A stretch of 49,010 bases of DNA from Schnuerera sp. xch1 (GCF_019931165.1 NZ_JAIOUP010000016.1:1-49010), one strand, 5' to 3'. Shown: positions 1 to 8,142, counted from the stretch's first letter. Notes: generated by a model not told the origin, from the sequence alone. Translations and numbers: made by a program.

Positions 1-31
1 TTATGAAATATAGTTGACAACTAGAATATAG

Positions 32-76
32 AAAAAGAGGCGTTTCATAACTTATAAATAAGTTATGAAACAGCCC
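32..76 (-). terminator. Hairpin, probable terminator on the minus strand
   Basis: A perfect 13-bp inverted repeat (42-54 and 59-71, loop TAAA) is followed on the minus strand by GCCTC and five T residues. It would end a minus-strand transcript from the right, yet only gene fragments lie there now. Hairpins of this type also occur at the ends of insertion sequences, but no transposase is visible here. Confidence 0.5.
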
Positions 77-167
77 CGTTTATTGTATTATAATCTGTTA
101 TATAATGTTTTTATTATTTAAATAACTTAATGTAAACCCTATTATTTCTTTAGAAAGGAGCTTATAT

Positions 168-358
168 ATGAAATATACTGAAGAAGGAATAATTCCAAAG
201 GACATGAATCCAAAGAATAGATCTTTGATGAGCATATAGTTAGATATGAATCTGTAAAGAAGTTTGTTAAAAGAAGAATCTTAGATATAGCTTATGGTTC
301 AGGATATGGTAGCCAAATCATAAATAATAATCCAGTCCTACCCCTTTTATATCAATAG
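168..358 (+). pseudogene. Remnant of a SAM-dependent methyltransferase (N-terminal part, frameshifted)
   Basis: An AAAGGAG ribosome binding site precedes ATG at 168. The reading frame opens with MKYTEEGIIP, then hits a stop at about 237. Shifting the frame by one base near 220 restores a methyltransferase-like sequence that runs through LDIAYGSGYGS, which is the SAM-binding motif I of class I methyltransferases (usual form LDxACGxGYGS). Similarity is lost around 330 and a stop follows at 356. Only about 50 residues of an expected 200 or more remain, so this is a truncated and frameshifted relic. The motif is seen directly; the substrate cannot be guessed. Confidence 0.6.
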
Positions 359-598
359 ATTCTATATTATCTTCTGAAATAAAAAGCTGAAACTTTCCAC
401 CCATTAACGCACCTGTAAGTCTCTATTTCTATTTCAGTTTTGATGAGAACACCTTTTACCTTACTATAAATAATTAAATTATTATTAATCTCTTTTATTG
501 TATAATCACTATAATATTTGCAAGATAATATACCCCCTATTAAAAAATCTCTTATAACATCTCCTTCTACTATTCATTCATACATCCCTATATCAGTA
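325..598 (-). pseudogene. Remnant of an unrecognised coding sequence
   Basis: On the minus strand a protein-like sequence (RDFLIGGILSCKYYSDYTI and onward) runs from about 598 to 400. After a one-base frame change near 410 it continues as GALMGGKFQLFISEDNIES. An in-frame stop lies just upstream. The pattern of two protein-like blocks in adjacent frames suggests a decayed gene. I do not recognise the family. The plus-strand reading frame across the same bases (518-739) looks like a shadow of it. Confidence 0.3.
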
Positions 599-638
599 AC
601 ATTGAATACAACTTCCGTCAAAATAATTCACCCACATA

Positions 639-716
639 TTATAAGATGTGGAAGGTATAAGATTCATCATCTGGATGTGAGAAAACACGCAACAGGACCA
701 TATCATCCCTTACCAT
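639..716 (-). pseudogene. Remnant of a PIG-L/LmbE-type deacetylase (first 25 residues)
   Basis: An AAAGGAG ribosome binding site sits 7 bases before ATG at 716. The 25-residue product contains VFSHPDDES, which matches the zinc-binding AHPDDE motif at the N-terminus of GlcNAc-PI deacetylase (PIG-L/LmbE) family proteins. The similarity ends directly after the motif and a stop follows. Family members are normally over 200 residues, so only the start of the gene survives. The assignment rests on one short but characteristic motif. Confidence 0.5.
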
Positions 717-798
717 GGCAAATCTCCTTTTCTAAATAAATTCTATTTTTTAGTAAGCATCCCTCTATCAAATAACTTAACTAATACACATTTTCCTA

Positions 799-818
799 CT
801 GTTGCATAATATATAAAT
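799..818 (+). repeat. Direct repeat, copy 1, left of the GNAT gene
   Basis: This 20-bp sequence (CTGTTGCATAATATATAAAT) recurs at 1373-1392 with one difference. The two copies bracket the acetyltransferase gene at 853-1353, which suggests a duplication linked to the gain or loss of that gene. Confidence 0.5.
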
Positions 819-852
819 ATTGCATCTTAACCCTATTCAGAAAGATAAAAAA

Positions 853-1353
853 TTAATCTTCTAATTTTAACTCCATATACCTTGTTCCTTCAATTGGATT
901 ATATGTATATGGAGTAATATCATAAAATCCTAATGATGTATATAAAAATTGAGCGGTTTTCATTGTTGGAAGAGTATCAAGCCTAATATATTGATAATTC
1001 ATTTTTGATGCGTATTCAATTATTATATTAATAAGCCTTGTGCCAATTCCCAATCCTCTATAATCATCACGAACATATAATCTTTTCATTTCGCATATAC
1101 TTTCAGAAATTTTATGAAGAGCAACACACCCTGCTTTTTTGCCATCAACTAATGCTAATATTAAGGCTCCATTGGGTGGTCCATATTTACCTGGTAATGT
1201 CTTAAATTCTTCTTCAAAATTTTGAAAAGCAAGGTCTATTTTTAGTGATTGGGCATATTCTAAAAAAAGTTGTTTAACTTCTTCTATCATATCTTGTCCA
1301 GTTATACGCTTAAACTCAATATTTCGTTCCTTGTTAACAACGATAGATTTCAT
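853..1353 (-). CDS. GNAT family N-acetyltransferase
   Basis: The 166-residue product is a complete GNAT domain. The acetyl-CoA binding motif A is seen as [20 protein letters not shown] at about residues 90-109. It is followed by the C-terminal [11 protein letters not shown] block typical of small-molecule acetyltransferases. The start at 1353 has an AGGAGG site 8 bases upstream. Family members move an acetyl group from acetyl-CoA to an amine, but the acceptor here cannot be told. The gene stands alone between gene fragments and is bracketed by 20-bp direct repeats, so it may be a recent arrival. It is intact, unlike its neighbours. Confidence 0.85.
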   Translation of the reverse strand: MKSIVVNKERNIEFKRITGQDMIEEVKQLFLEYAQSLKIDLAFQNFEEEFKTLPGKYGPPNGALILALVDGKKAGCVALHKISESICEMKRLYVRDDYRGLGIGTRLINIIIEYASKMNYQYIRLDTLPTMKTAQFLYTSLGFYDITPYTYNPIEGTRYMELKLED

Positions 1354-1372
1354 AAATTATATCCTCCTACTT

Positions 1373-1392
1373 CTGTTGCGTAATATATAAAT
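1373..1392 (+). repeat. Direct repeat, copy 2, right of the GNAT gene
   Basis: It matches 799-818 at 19 of 20 positions and lies just upstream of the acetyltransferase ribosome binding site. Confidence 0.5.
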
Positions 1393-1421
1393 TATGTGTC
1401 TTATTTATACTTTGATGATAG

Positions 1422-1517
1422 TCCCCGGTTTATTTAGGTACAAGCGTAATGAATATAGGGGTCGGATATGGAATATTAGGCTCTTCACTAATGCTCAGAA
1501 TAACGACTTTTACATAG
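1422..1517 (+). pseudogene. Possible C-terminal fragment of a membrane protein
   Basis: The plus strand reads SPVYLGTSVMNIGVGYGIL and on to a stop at 1515-1517. The hydrophobic, glycine-rich composition resembles the end of an integral membrane protein, and a perfect hairpin (1547-1575) follows as a terminator might. No start or upstream domain exists. It may equally be chance, and I cannot name a family. Confidence 0.25.
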
Positions 1518-1546
1518 TTTATTGTTTTTTACAATTGATTTGCTAA

Positions 1547-1575
1547 GATGCAAAAGGAACCATCCCTTTTGCATC
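1547..1575. repeat. Perfect hairpin, possible terminator
   Basis: An 11-bp perfect inverted repeat (GATGCAAAAGG at 1547-1557 and its complement at 1565-1575) encloses a 7-base loop. The sequence after it is AT-rich but has no clean T run on either strand. It could be the old terminator of the membrane-protein fragment just upstream. Confidence 0.4.
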
Positions 1576-1625
1576 TATTATATTTAGAATATAAATCAAT
1601 AGTTATTCTATTTAGGATTTGTAGA

Positions 1626-1801
1626 GACATATTTGGAAAGATAAGCCTCAACTTCAGAAAGATTCAATAGAAATATCCGACTAAGAGGAAAAAATCGTTT
1701 AGCCGTGTATTTTAGCGATAGCGATCTTCACGGCCATTTTCCCTCGTGTCGAGTTACTTCTTGAATCTTGGAGTGGAGGCGGCATTCTTTCCAAATATGT
1801 C
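1626..1801. repeat. 176-bp imperfect palindrome, MITE-like or structured RNA element
   Basis: The ends are a perfect 16-bp inverted repeat (GACATATTTGGAAAGA at 1626-1641, complement at 1786-1801). The arms stay largely complementary inward through AGATTCAA and GAGG(G)AAAA blocks to a perfect 6-bp stem, GCCGTG (1702-1707) with CACGGC (1729-1734). The loop is AGCGATAGCGATC-rich. No reading frame fills it, and its GC content is higher than the flanks. The form fits a non-autonomous palindromic transposable element or a long structured RNA. No other copy is visible in this window. With the flanking 1354-2062 stretch it makes up a 700-bp region without an intact gene. Confidence 0.6.
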
Positions 1802-1915
1802 ACGACCAGCCACCAAAATATAAATAAATCGCAACTCACCACAAAGCACAAGCATAAATCTACTTGCATGACATACTTAATATAAATATTATACCATTAA
1901 ATAACAATTTATTAT

Positions 1916-1954
1916 AGTTATACACGGGAGATCAAAAGTCTCCCTTGTATAACT
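1916..1954. repeat. Long hairpin downstream of the second GNAT gene
   Basis: A 16-bp stem with one mismatch (1916-1931 with 1939-1954, loop TCAAAAG) lies about 110 bases beyond the acetyltransferase stop at 2063. No T run follows on either strand. It may be a degenerate terminator. Between it and the gene the minus strand reads MSQYKEYARDEFDN and then a stop at 1995, possibly the tail of another lost gene. Confidence 0.4.
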
Positions 1955-2062
1955 TATGATACAACTCATCGTAACTTGCTATCAGCGGTTTTTATTAATT
2001 ATCAAACTCATCTCTAGCATATTCCTTATACTGAGACATAGGATTATCACATCTTTGGTACT

Positions 2063-2659
2063 TTACTGGAATATCTCTAAAGACTCGCTTTTGTCTATAT
2101 ACTTCTCTTTAAACTCTTCTTCCAATATGCTCATAACAATTATATCGTAGTATTTATTGTAGTAAAAAGCTCCATCTCTCTTAATTCCTTCTCTTTTAAA
2201 GCCTATCTTTTTATATACATGAATTGCTCTTTGATTAAACGGAAATACCTCTAATTCAATCCTATGCAAATTAAGCATCCCAAATCCATAATTCAATGCT
2301 AAAATCAGTGCTTCGCTACCATAACCTTTGCCAAAATCTTCTTTTCTATTTATTATGATTCGAATACCGGCACTTCTGTTATTTCTGTAGATGTCATTTA
2401 TAACAACTTCTCCTACTATTTTATTAGATTCTTTTGCAAAGATTAAAAAATCAACTCTACTTCTATCCACAGATATGTTTTCTAGATGCCTTTCAATGTC
2501 TGATTTATTAAATACCTGTTGTGTACCTGTAAATATATTTGATTCTAAACTACAGTTATTAAAACTTTCCCAATACTCTCCAATATATTCCTTATCCAAT
2601 TTTTTTAAATATATTAGATTACCTTTTAATTCTAAAAAATTTCTAGTATTAAATTTCAT
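2063..2659 (-). CDS. GNAT family N-acetyltransferase, RimJ/RimL or SpeG type
   Basis: This 198-residue protein has the layout of the RimJ/RimL/SpeG acetyltransferases: an N-terminal block with LKKLDKEYIGEYWES, a central IVGEVVINDI strand, the acetyl-CoA binding loop KEDFGKGYGSEAL at about residues 107-119, and the characteristic HRIELEVFPFNQRAIHVYKKIGF run (given here in part) at about 133-155. ATG at 2659 follows GGAGA by 8 bases. The substrate may be a ribosomal protein N-terminus, a polyamine or a small molecule; the sequence does not decide. The last 15 residues extend beyond the usual domain end. Confidence 0.85.
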   Translation of the reverse strand: MKFNTRNFLELKGNLIYLKKLDKEYIGEYWESFNNCSLESNIFTGTQQVFNKSDIERHLENISVDRSRVDFLIFAKESNKIVGEVVINDIYRNNRSAGIRIIINRKEDFGKGYGSEALILALNYGFGMLNLHRIELEVFPFNQRAIHVYKKIGFKREGIKRDGAFYYNKYYDIIVMSILEEEFKEKYIDKSESLEIFQ

Positions 2660-2716
2660 TTTTCATTCTCCTATAAAATTTTTTAGTCCTTGATCAAAAA
2701 TACAAAAGCTATTAAA

Positions 2717-2908
2717 TCATATTATTCTTCCCTTATAGATTCTTATTTTATCTATAACTAACAAAGAAATAGAAGCTATTGCAAACCTAAAAAAGATAAG
2801 TGAAAAATTCGGAATATGGTCTACCAAGAACTTCATACTAACAAAATTTATACCAAAAATAAATACCCCTATTCCAGTTGCTAAATTCTCTTTAGTTTTT
2901 TCATCCAT
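2717..2908 (-). pseudogene. Truncated DMT/EamA family transporter
   Basis: The 63-residue frame begins at ATG 2908 behind a GGGGAAG site. It encodes one and a half transmembrane helices (GIGVFIFGINFVSMKFLV and FFRFAIASISLLVI) that match the first half of an EamA repeat of drug/metabolite transporters. Intact members have about 300 residues and ten helices. Here the frame stops after IYKGRII, and no continuation is found in the next 50 bases before the GNAT gene. The gene has lost about four fifths of its length, which fits the general decay of this region. Confidence 0.65.
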
Positions 2909-3039
2909 TTTCTTCTTCCCCTTTGCCAATAGAATTGTACATATTGCAATTATTTATGGTACGGTTTAGAGTATCGCTATAAATACGATTCATGTATTCA
3001 TGATTATAATATAATTATATTTATTGTTCATTTATTAAA

Positions 3040-3073
3040 ATAATACCCTGATATTAAGAAATTAGGGTATTAT
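3040..3073 (-). terminator. Terminator of the 3082-3849 methyltransferase gene
   Basis: On the minus strand a 10-bp stem (ATAATACCCT with AGGGTATTAT) with a 14-base loop is followed by TTTAAT. It starts 9 bases after the stop codon. Confidence 0.6.
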
Positions 3074-3081
3074 AAAAATTA

Positions 3082-3849
3082 TTATTCTTTATTGGCTATA
3101 ACGAAAAATCTGTGACATGTAAAATCAATATATCCTTCTTTTTGAATTAGATTATCAATTCCTTTTAGCCTTTTAAAATATTTTTCTACTGTAAAATTCG
3201 GTACTTGCCACGGTATTGCTTTTAAATAAAATACGATGGCTCCAATATCATAAAATCTTGTTTTCACCATATCTTCCTTTTGTTCAGTTATCTTTAAGCC
3301 TACTTCATTTAATTTACTAATTGCAGTTTCTAAATTCCAGTTATAATACTGACTTTCAGGGACACCCAAAAGTTCATTGATTTCCTTATCATTTAAACCA
3401 CCAACCTGCTGAGTTATAAAAGTTCCTTGCTTTTTAAGAATTCTTTTAACTTCTTGAGCAGAATAGGATTCATGTTTGTTTATTATTAAATCAAAAGTTT
3501 CAGCACTAAATGGCAAGGATTCATCATCAACTCTATATACTTTTACACCTAGAGGCTCTAATCTTTTCCTTGCAATGATTATATTAGGTTCATATCCCTC
3601 TGTAGCATAAGTATATTTAGGCAATGGATTTAATGAAGATAAAAATTCTCCACCACCCGTACCCATATCCAATAATGAAGACGTTCTAAACATTCTAATC
3701 TTTACTTTACTTCTATAACTCCAACTCAGTGGAAACTCTTGCATTCTTCCTGTTGATTCTAAATATGAAAAATCCCATCCTTCAAACTTTTCGTTTACTT
3801 CATTAATTAAGTAATCAAATAATTCTTTATTTGCTAAAATTTTCCCCAC
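3082..3849 (-). CDS. Class I SAM-dependent methyltransferase
   Basis: The 255-residue protein carries the SAM-binding motif I as LLDMGTGGGEFL (about residues 58-69), the acidic end of strand 2 as TEGYEPN, and a post-motif block FDLIINKHESY in place of the usual FDxVxxxHxL. Such proteins use S-adenosylmethionine to methylate small molecules, RNA or proteins. The sequence does not reveal the acceptor. The start is GTG at 3849, 8 bases after AGGAGG; no better ATG exists nearby. It is a single-gene unit with its own terminator and borders the conserved rlmH-wal block. Confidence 0.8.
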   Translation of the reverse strand: MGKILANKELFDYLINEVNEKFEGWDFSYLESTGRMQEFPLSWSYRSKVKIRMFRTSSLLDMGTGGGEFLSSLNPLPKYTYATEGYEPNIIIARKRLEPLGVKVYRVDDESLPFSAETFDLIINKHESYSAQEVKRILKKQGTFITQQVGGLNDKEINELLGVPESQYYNWNLETAISKLNEVGLKITEQKEDMVKTRFYDIGAIVFYLKAIPWQVPNFTVEKYFKRLKGIDNLIQKEGYIDFTCHRFFVIANKE

Positions 3850-4057
3850 CTCTATATCCTCCTTTATATTTTAAGTTTTAAAAAAGTAACTTTAATAGGA
3901 GGACCTCTTGTAGGTTGTTACACGCCATATAATATAAAATAAATATACATATAATTACCGCCTTCTTCATAAATCCATATATGAATTGTATAATAATTCA
4001 TATAATTTTTCCATTCAAATTTAATCTTTTTAAAATTCCTATTATTATAAATTTTAA

Positions 4058-4537
4058 CTACTTGTGATACGGTTCACCTCTCATAATCCTGAAACCCCTA
4101 TATATTTGCTCTAACAGCACTAGCCTCATCAATTGATGGGGAAAGGTCATGTTTGAAAAAGATAATTTGAAGTTGCTTTTATTTAATATTTCTTCAGATA
4201 ACCCTAGTGAACCGCCTATAATAAAAGTTATATCATTTATGCCATCAATCATTAAGGATTCCATTCTCTTAGATAACTTTTCTGAAGATAGCCCCTTGCC
4301 TTCTATCGCTAAAGCTATTATAAAAGAATTTTTAGGAATCTTGGATAATATCCTTTCTCCTTCCTTTTGCTTTACCTTTTCCATATCCTTCTCCGATAAA
4401 TCCTCTGGTGCCTTTTCATCTTTGACCTCAATGATGTTTATTAAACAATATTTTGATAATCTCTTTTTAAATTCCTCTATCCCCTGTTGTATATATTTCT
4501 CCTTTATTTTACCTACAGCGACTATTTTTATGTTCAT
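4058..4537 (-). CDS. rlmH: 23S rRNA (pseudouridine1915-N3)-methyltransferase RlmH
   Basis: RlmH is a SPOUT-fold methyltransferase that methylates N3 of pseudouridine 1915 in helix 69 of 23S rRNA on the assembled ribosome. The 159-residue length is exactly that of the family. Visible signatures are the N-terminal MNIKIVAVGKIKEKY, the central FIIGGSLGLSEEI loop (about residues 105-117) and the trefoil-knot C-terminus FPHQLMRLVLLEQIYRGFRI followed by GEPYHK. ATG at 4537 follows AAGGAAG. In Firmicutes rlmH (orfX in Staphylococcus) lies near the origin, close to the wal cluster, as here. orfX is the SCCmec insertion site in staphylococci, but no element is inserted at this copy. Confidence 0.97.
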   Translation of the reverse strand: MNIKIVAVGKIKEKYIQQGIEEFKKRLSKYCLINIIEVKDEKAPEDLSEKDMEKVKQKEGERILSKIPKNSFIIALAIEGKGLSSEKLSKRMESLMIDGINDITFIIGGSLGLSEEILNKSNFKLSFSNMTFPHQLMRLVLLEQIYRGFRIMRGEPYHK

Positions 4538-4564
4538 GTCTTCTTCCTTTCAAATATTTTATAA

Positions 4565-5800
4565 TTAATTCATCTTTATATTTCTTAAATCATTTCCTGT
4601 TGGCCTTTGATAGATTTTTAGATCGAATTCGTGAATAATGGTTAATAAATGATCAAAAATATCTGACTGTGTCTTTTCATAATCTGTCCACTCTGTCCCT
4701 TTTGTAAAGGCATATATCTCTATAGGGACACCATTCTCAGTTGACTGAAGTTGTCTTACCATTTGGGTCATATCTTTACTAATTTTAGAATGATTCTTTA
4801 GATAATTTTCTATATATGCTCTAAAAACACCTATATTAGTTAGATGTTCCCCATTAACAATGTTCGAAGAATCCATATCATAGCCTTGATTATAATCTTC
4901 TATTTCCTTTCTCTTTCCGTTAATGTATTCTTTGATATATTGAATTTTTTCAAATTTCTCTAGCATTTCTTCATCACAAAACTTGATACTATTTATATCT
5001 ATATATATAGCCCTCTTTATTCTCCTACCTCCTGATTCCTGCATCCCTCTCCAATTCTTAAATGATTCTGATATTAATAGATGCGTAGGAATAGTGATTA
5101 TAGTTTTATCAAAATTTTGTACTTTTACAGTGTGTAATGAAATATCTATGACATCTCCATTTGCTCCATGCGAAGGCATTTCAATCCAATCTCCAATTTG
5201 TACCATATCGTTGGTAGCAAGCTGAATACTAGCCACAAAACCTAGAATTGAATTCTGAAATATTAACACGATCACTGCAGTTGCGGCACCAAGCCCACTT
5301 AATAAAATCCAAGGTGAACGATCTATAAGAGCACTTATGATTACTATAGCCGCTGCCACACTTATAATTATTTTTACAACTTGAAGATATCCTTTAATAG
5401 GTCTTATCCTAGAAACTTCATAATCTCTATAAATATCATTTACTGAATCAAGAGTCTTACCAATTGCTAATACAACATTAATAACAATATAAGCAAAAGC
5501 AATACGTTGAATCCAGTCTTGATAAATAGGAAATACTGGAGCAAAAGCATGAACAACTAACGCAGGTGGTATACGAGCAATTATATCAAATACTTTATTG
5601 TTTAAAAGAACATTATTCCATTTTACTTTGCTTTTTGAAATATATGTTCTTAAAATCCTCAACAAAAATCTTTTTGTAATTATATCAACTATGAAGCAAA
5701 TAATTATAATAATTCCAACTGCTATTATATTGGATAAGATTAGAGACAAATTTTCGTTTATATCATAATTTAATAATATATTCTTAATAAATTGGATCAT
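4565..5800 (-). CDS. Mechanosensitive ion channel, MscS superfamily (YbdG/MscM-like)
   Basis: The 411-residue membrane protein has about five hydrophobic segments in its first 200 residues. Then come the MscS pore-lining helix and beta domain: SGLGAATAVIVLIFQNSILGF, VQIGDWIEMP and VIDISLHTVKVQNFDKTIITIPT, each a strong family marker. A long cytoplasmic C-terminal domain follows, which is larger than that of small MscS and resembles YbdG/YnaI-type channels. These channels open under membrane tension and release solutes on hypo-osmotic shock. I place the start at ATG 5800 because AGGAGG lies 8 bases upstream; the frame could extend 26 residues further but without a binding site. It lies downstream of surE, separated by a terminator. 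Confidence 0.9.
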   Translation of the reverse strand: MIQFIKNILLNYDINENLSLILSNIIAVGIIIIICFIVDIITKRFLLRILRTYISKSKVKWNNVLLNNKVFDIIARIPPALVVHAFAPVFPIYQDWIQRIAFAYIVINVVLAIGKTLDSVNDIYRDYEVSRIRPIKGYLQVVKIIISVAAAIVIISALIDRSPWILLSGLGAATAVIVLIFQNSILGFVASIQLATNDMVQIGDWIEMPSHGANGDVIDISLHTVKVQNFDKTIITIPTHLLISESFKNWRGMQESGGRRIKRAIYIDINSIKFCDEEMLEKFEKIQYIKEYINGKRKEIEDYNQGYDMDSSNIVNGEHLTNIGVFRAYIENYLKNHSKISKDMTQMVRQLQSTENGVPIEIYAFTKGTEWTDYEKTQSDIFDHLLTIIHEFDLKIYQRPTGNDLRNIKMN

Positions 5801-5855
5801 ATTAAACCTCCTAAAGCTAAACTTTTTAACTAAACAATTGACTATCAGAAAAATA

Positions 5856-5896
5856 AAAAAGGCTTTCATAAAAAACAAAATAATTAAAGAGCCTTT
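5856..5896 (-). terminator. Terminator after surE
   Basis: On the minus strand AAAGGCT (5896-5890) pairs with AGCCTTT (5864-5858) across a 25-base loop, and further T residues follow. It separates surE from the channel gene. Confidence 0.5.
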
Positions 5897-5913
5897 CCCC
5901 TAACTGATAACCT

Positions 5914-6666
5914 CTATATCCAGCTATTAACCTTTTCTAATAATTCGAAATTAGTCAAATCATACTGTAAAGGTGTCACAGTTATATATCCTTGAGAAAC
6001 ATAATGCCTGTCTGTATCTTCTTCTTGTCCATTATGTTTCCTACTGTCTGTGATCAATATAGTTTCGCCTTCTACATCACCATTTTCCATTAGAAAATAA
6101 TCATATACTACTCCGCCAACCTTACAAACTTTAATACCTTTAACTTGATTTTCCTCTACAAAGGGGGTATTGATGCTTAAAATTATATTATTCCTTAATA
6201 ATTCATCCTTAGATTTTTCTAATATATATTTACCATATTTAGCAGTTGAATCATAATTAATATTTCCATTTACCCATTCTGCTGACAATGCTATTGATGG
6301 TACATTGTATATATTTGCTTCTATAGCTGCAGATACTGTTCCTGAATAGAGCACATCCATGCCTACATTTAATCCTTTATTAATTCCTGATAATACCATA
6401 TCAATTGGCTCTGTAATTAGCTTATCTATAGCTACTCTTACGCAATCGGCCGGAGTCCCTGAAACACTATAGGCTTTTGAATTAATTCCTTTTAACTTAA
6501 CCTCCTTAACAATTAAAGGTTTCCGTATGGTAAGTGCATGACTCTGAGCACTTCTCTCATCGTCTGGTGCCACAATTGTCAATTCATAATCTGTTTCTAA
6601 CTCTTGTGCCAATTTATATATTCCTTCCGCATATATTCCATCATCATTTACTAATAATAATCTCAT
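5914..6666 (-). CDS. surE: 5'/3'-nucleotidase SurE
   Basis: SurE is a metal-dependent survival protein that dephosphorylates nucleoside 5'- and 3'-monophosphates. The metal site appears at the very N-terminus as LLVNDDGI, followed by APDDERSAQSHALT (about residues 36-49). The family GINKGLNVGMDVLYSGTVSAA block (first part shown by GINKG at about 95) and the late HYVSQGYITVTPL segment are present. Start: ATG at 6666 is preferred because GGAGGT lies 6 bases upstream. An in-frame ATG at 6678 overlaps that site. The 250-residue length matches the family. It lies at the 3' end of the wal gene run, in the same orientation. Confidence 0.96.
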   Translation of the reverse strand: MRLLLVNDDGIYAEGIYKLAQELETDYELTIVAPDDERSAQSHALTIRKPLIVKEVKLKGINSKAYSVSGTPADCVRVAIDKLITEPIDMVLSGINKGLNVGMDVLYSGTVSAAIEANIYNVPSIALSAEWVNGNINYDSTAKYGKYILEKSKDELLRNNIILSINTPFVEENQVKGIKVCKVGGVVYDYFLMENGDVEGETILITDSRKHNGQEEDTDRHYVSQGYITVTPLQYDLTNFELLEKVNSWI

Positions 6667-6735
6667 TTTTACCTCCATATCATTCTAAATATTTATAATT
6701 ATCATATTTATATCATATATTAACTTATATAGTTT

Positions 6736-6903
6736 TTAAACTACCAAATATTTGGGTATCTTTTCACAATAATTACAACTATGAGGACTAGCCCAATCTG
6801 TAAAAGAAACTTTTTCAAGTTCATATATATCTGGTGACTGTTCATATACGTCTACAAATTCTTCAATTGCATCTTCCAAATGCTCATTACAAACTACATA
6901 CAT
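6736..6903 (-). CDS. CxxH/CxxC small protein (BA_5709 type)
   Basis: This 55-residue protein begins MYVVCNEHLEDAIEEFVDVYE and ends near HSCNYCEKIP. The CNEH and CNYC pairs give the CxxH...CxxC pattern of a small family found in Bacillus and Clostridia, where it typically lies next to htrA and rlmH, as here. The four residues could bind one zinc ion, which is inference. Function is unknown. The start at 6903 is chosen because GGAG lies 8-9 bases upstream and because family members begin with MYVVC; an upstream ATG at 6921 has a poorer site. Confidence 0.85.
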   Translation of the reverse strand: MYVVCNEHLEDAIEEFVDVYEQSPDIYELEKVSFTDWASPHSCNYCEKIPKYLVV

Positions 6904-6986
6904 ATTATCAGCTCCGCTCATCTCAAATATATAATAACACAGAAAATCTTTAATAGTATATGCAATACTAACTATCTTTATAAAAC

Positions 6987-8123
6987 CTACTGTACCTCGG
7001 TAAATACAATATCAATAGATAACTGTTCTCCATTTCTTACAATATTAATTGTAACCTCATCTCCCTGTTTATAATTATATAATATTCTTTTTAACTGATT
7101 CATACTATCAACATCTCTATTGTCTATCTCGGTAATTACATCTCCTGATCTAAGTCCAGCTTTATCCGCAGGAGAACCTGACGAGATTTCTAAAACTATA
7201 ATTCCTGAATCAACGCTTTCTAAGTCAACTCCTAGCTGTCTTTCATATATCTCCACTTCAGTTCCAGCAATACCCATATACACAGTTTCAAAATTTCCAG
7301 TATCAATTACTTCCCGAATTATTGGTTTTACAGTGTTTATTGGAATAGCAAATCCTAATCCTTCTCCTGTTTGAACTTTAGCTGTATTTATCCCTATTAC
7401 TTCTCCCTTACTATTTAACAAAGGTCCGCCACTGTTCCCAGGATTAATAGATGCATCTGTTTGAATCAAATTTTCCATTACATTATATTCGTCTAATCTT
7501 ATAGATCGATTAAGTCCTGATATAACTCCTGCAGTAACAGTTCTCTGAAAATCTAAACCTAAAGGATTACCTATTGCTACAGCAACCTGCCCAACTTCTA
7601 AAGAGTCTGAATCTCCCAGATCGGCAACAGGTAATCCTTTTATTTGAACTTTGACTACAGCCAAATCTAAAGCTGCATCATTCCATAATACTTGACCTTC
7701 AACTGTATCTCCATTTTCAAATAATACATTAATCCTTCTAGCCTCTCCATCAGCTACTACATGAGAGTTAGTGAGTATATAGCCATTTGGATCTACAATT
7801 ACTCCTGAGCCTATTCCTTCTACTTCCCTTTCCCAGATAAATTCTCTTTGTACTTGAACAGTAGTTATACCAACAACAGAACTCATTGCTTTTTTAGCTA
7901 CTGCTTCTACTACTGATATATCTTCGTTTGGTGTAATATTTATGTTTTGCGCTATATTAGGTGATTTGTTCTGTTGATAAATATCTGGTAAAGGAATTAC
8001 TTTTCCATAAAGATATGTAGGTGCAATATATGCAGTAACCAATCCTCCAACAATGGCAGCGATTAAAGCTACAATGAAGTAAGAAAATATCCCCTTTCTT
8101 TTTGGTGGTTTTTCATAATACAT
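6987..8123 (-). CDS. htrA: Membrane-anchored HtrA/DegP-type serine protease with PDZ domain
   Basis: HtrA proteases degrade or refold misfolded proteins outside the membrane. One N-terminal transmembrane helix (FSYFIVALIAAIVGGLVTAY, about residues 13-32) anchors the protein with the catalytic domain outside. The S1C triad is visible as His121 (TNSHVV), Asp153 (LDLAVV) and Ser231 (GNSGGP). A single PDZ domain follows (SGSPADKAGLRSGDVITEID). The start at 8123 has GGAGGA 9 bases upstream; an in-frame TTG at 8138 overlaps that site. It follows walJ by 19 bases and corresponds in position to htrC (yycK) at the end of the Bacillus wal operon, so it is probably cotranscribed with walRK. Confidence 0.95.
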   Translation of the reverse strand: MYYEKPPKRKGIFSYFIVALIAAIVGGLVTAYIAPTYLYGKVIPLPDIYQQNKSPNIAQNINITPNEDISVVEAVAKKAMSSVVGITTVQVQREFIWEREVEGIGSGVIVDPNGYILTNSHVVADGEARRINVLFENGDTVEGQVLWNDAALDLAVVKVQIKGLPVADLGDSDSLEVGQVAVAIGNPLGLDFQRTVTAGVISGLNRSIRLDEYNVMENLIQTDASINPGNSGGPLLNSKGEVIGINTAKVQTGEGLGFAIPINTVKPIIREVIDTGNFETVYMGIAGTEVEIYERQLGVDLESVDSGIIVLEISSGSPADKAGLRSGDVITEIDNRDVDSMNQLKRILYNYKQGDEVTINIVRNGEQLSIDIVFTEVQ

Positions 8124-8142
8124 ACAAAATTCCTCCAATCAA

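Noticed and set aside
518-739. Plus-strand reading frame of 73 codons
   Set aside because: It has no ribosome binding site, an odd composition, and lies opposite two decayed minus-strand genes, so it looks like a shadow.
4149-4568. Plus-strand reading frame of 139 codons opposite rlmH
   Set aside because: RlmH on the minus strand is full length with all family motifs; the opposite frame is a shadow.
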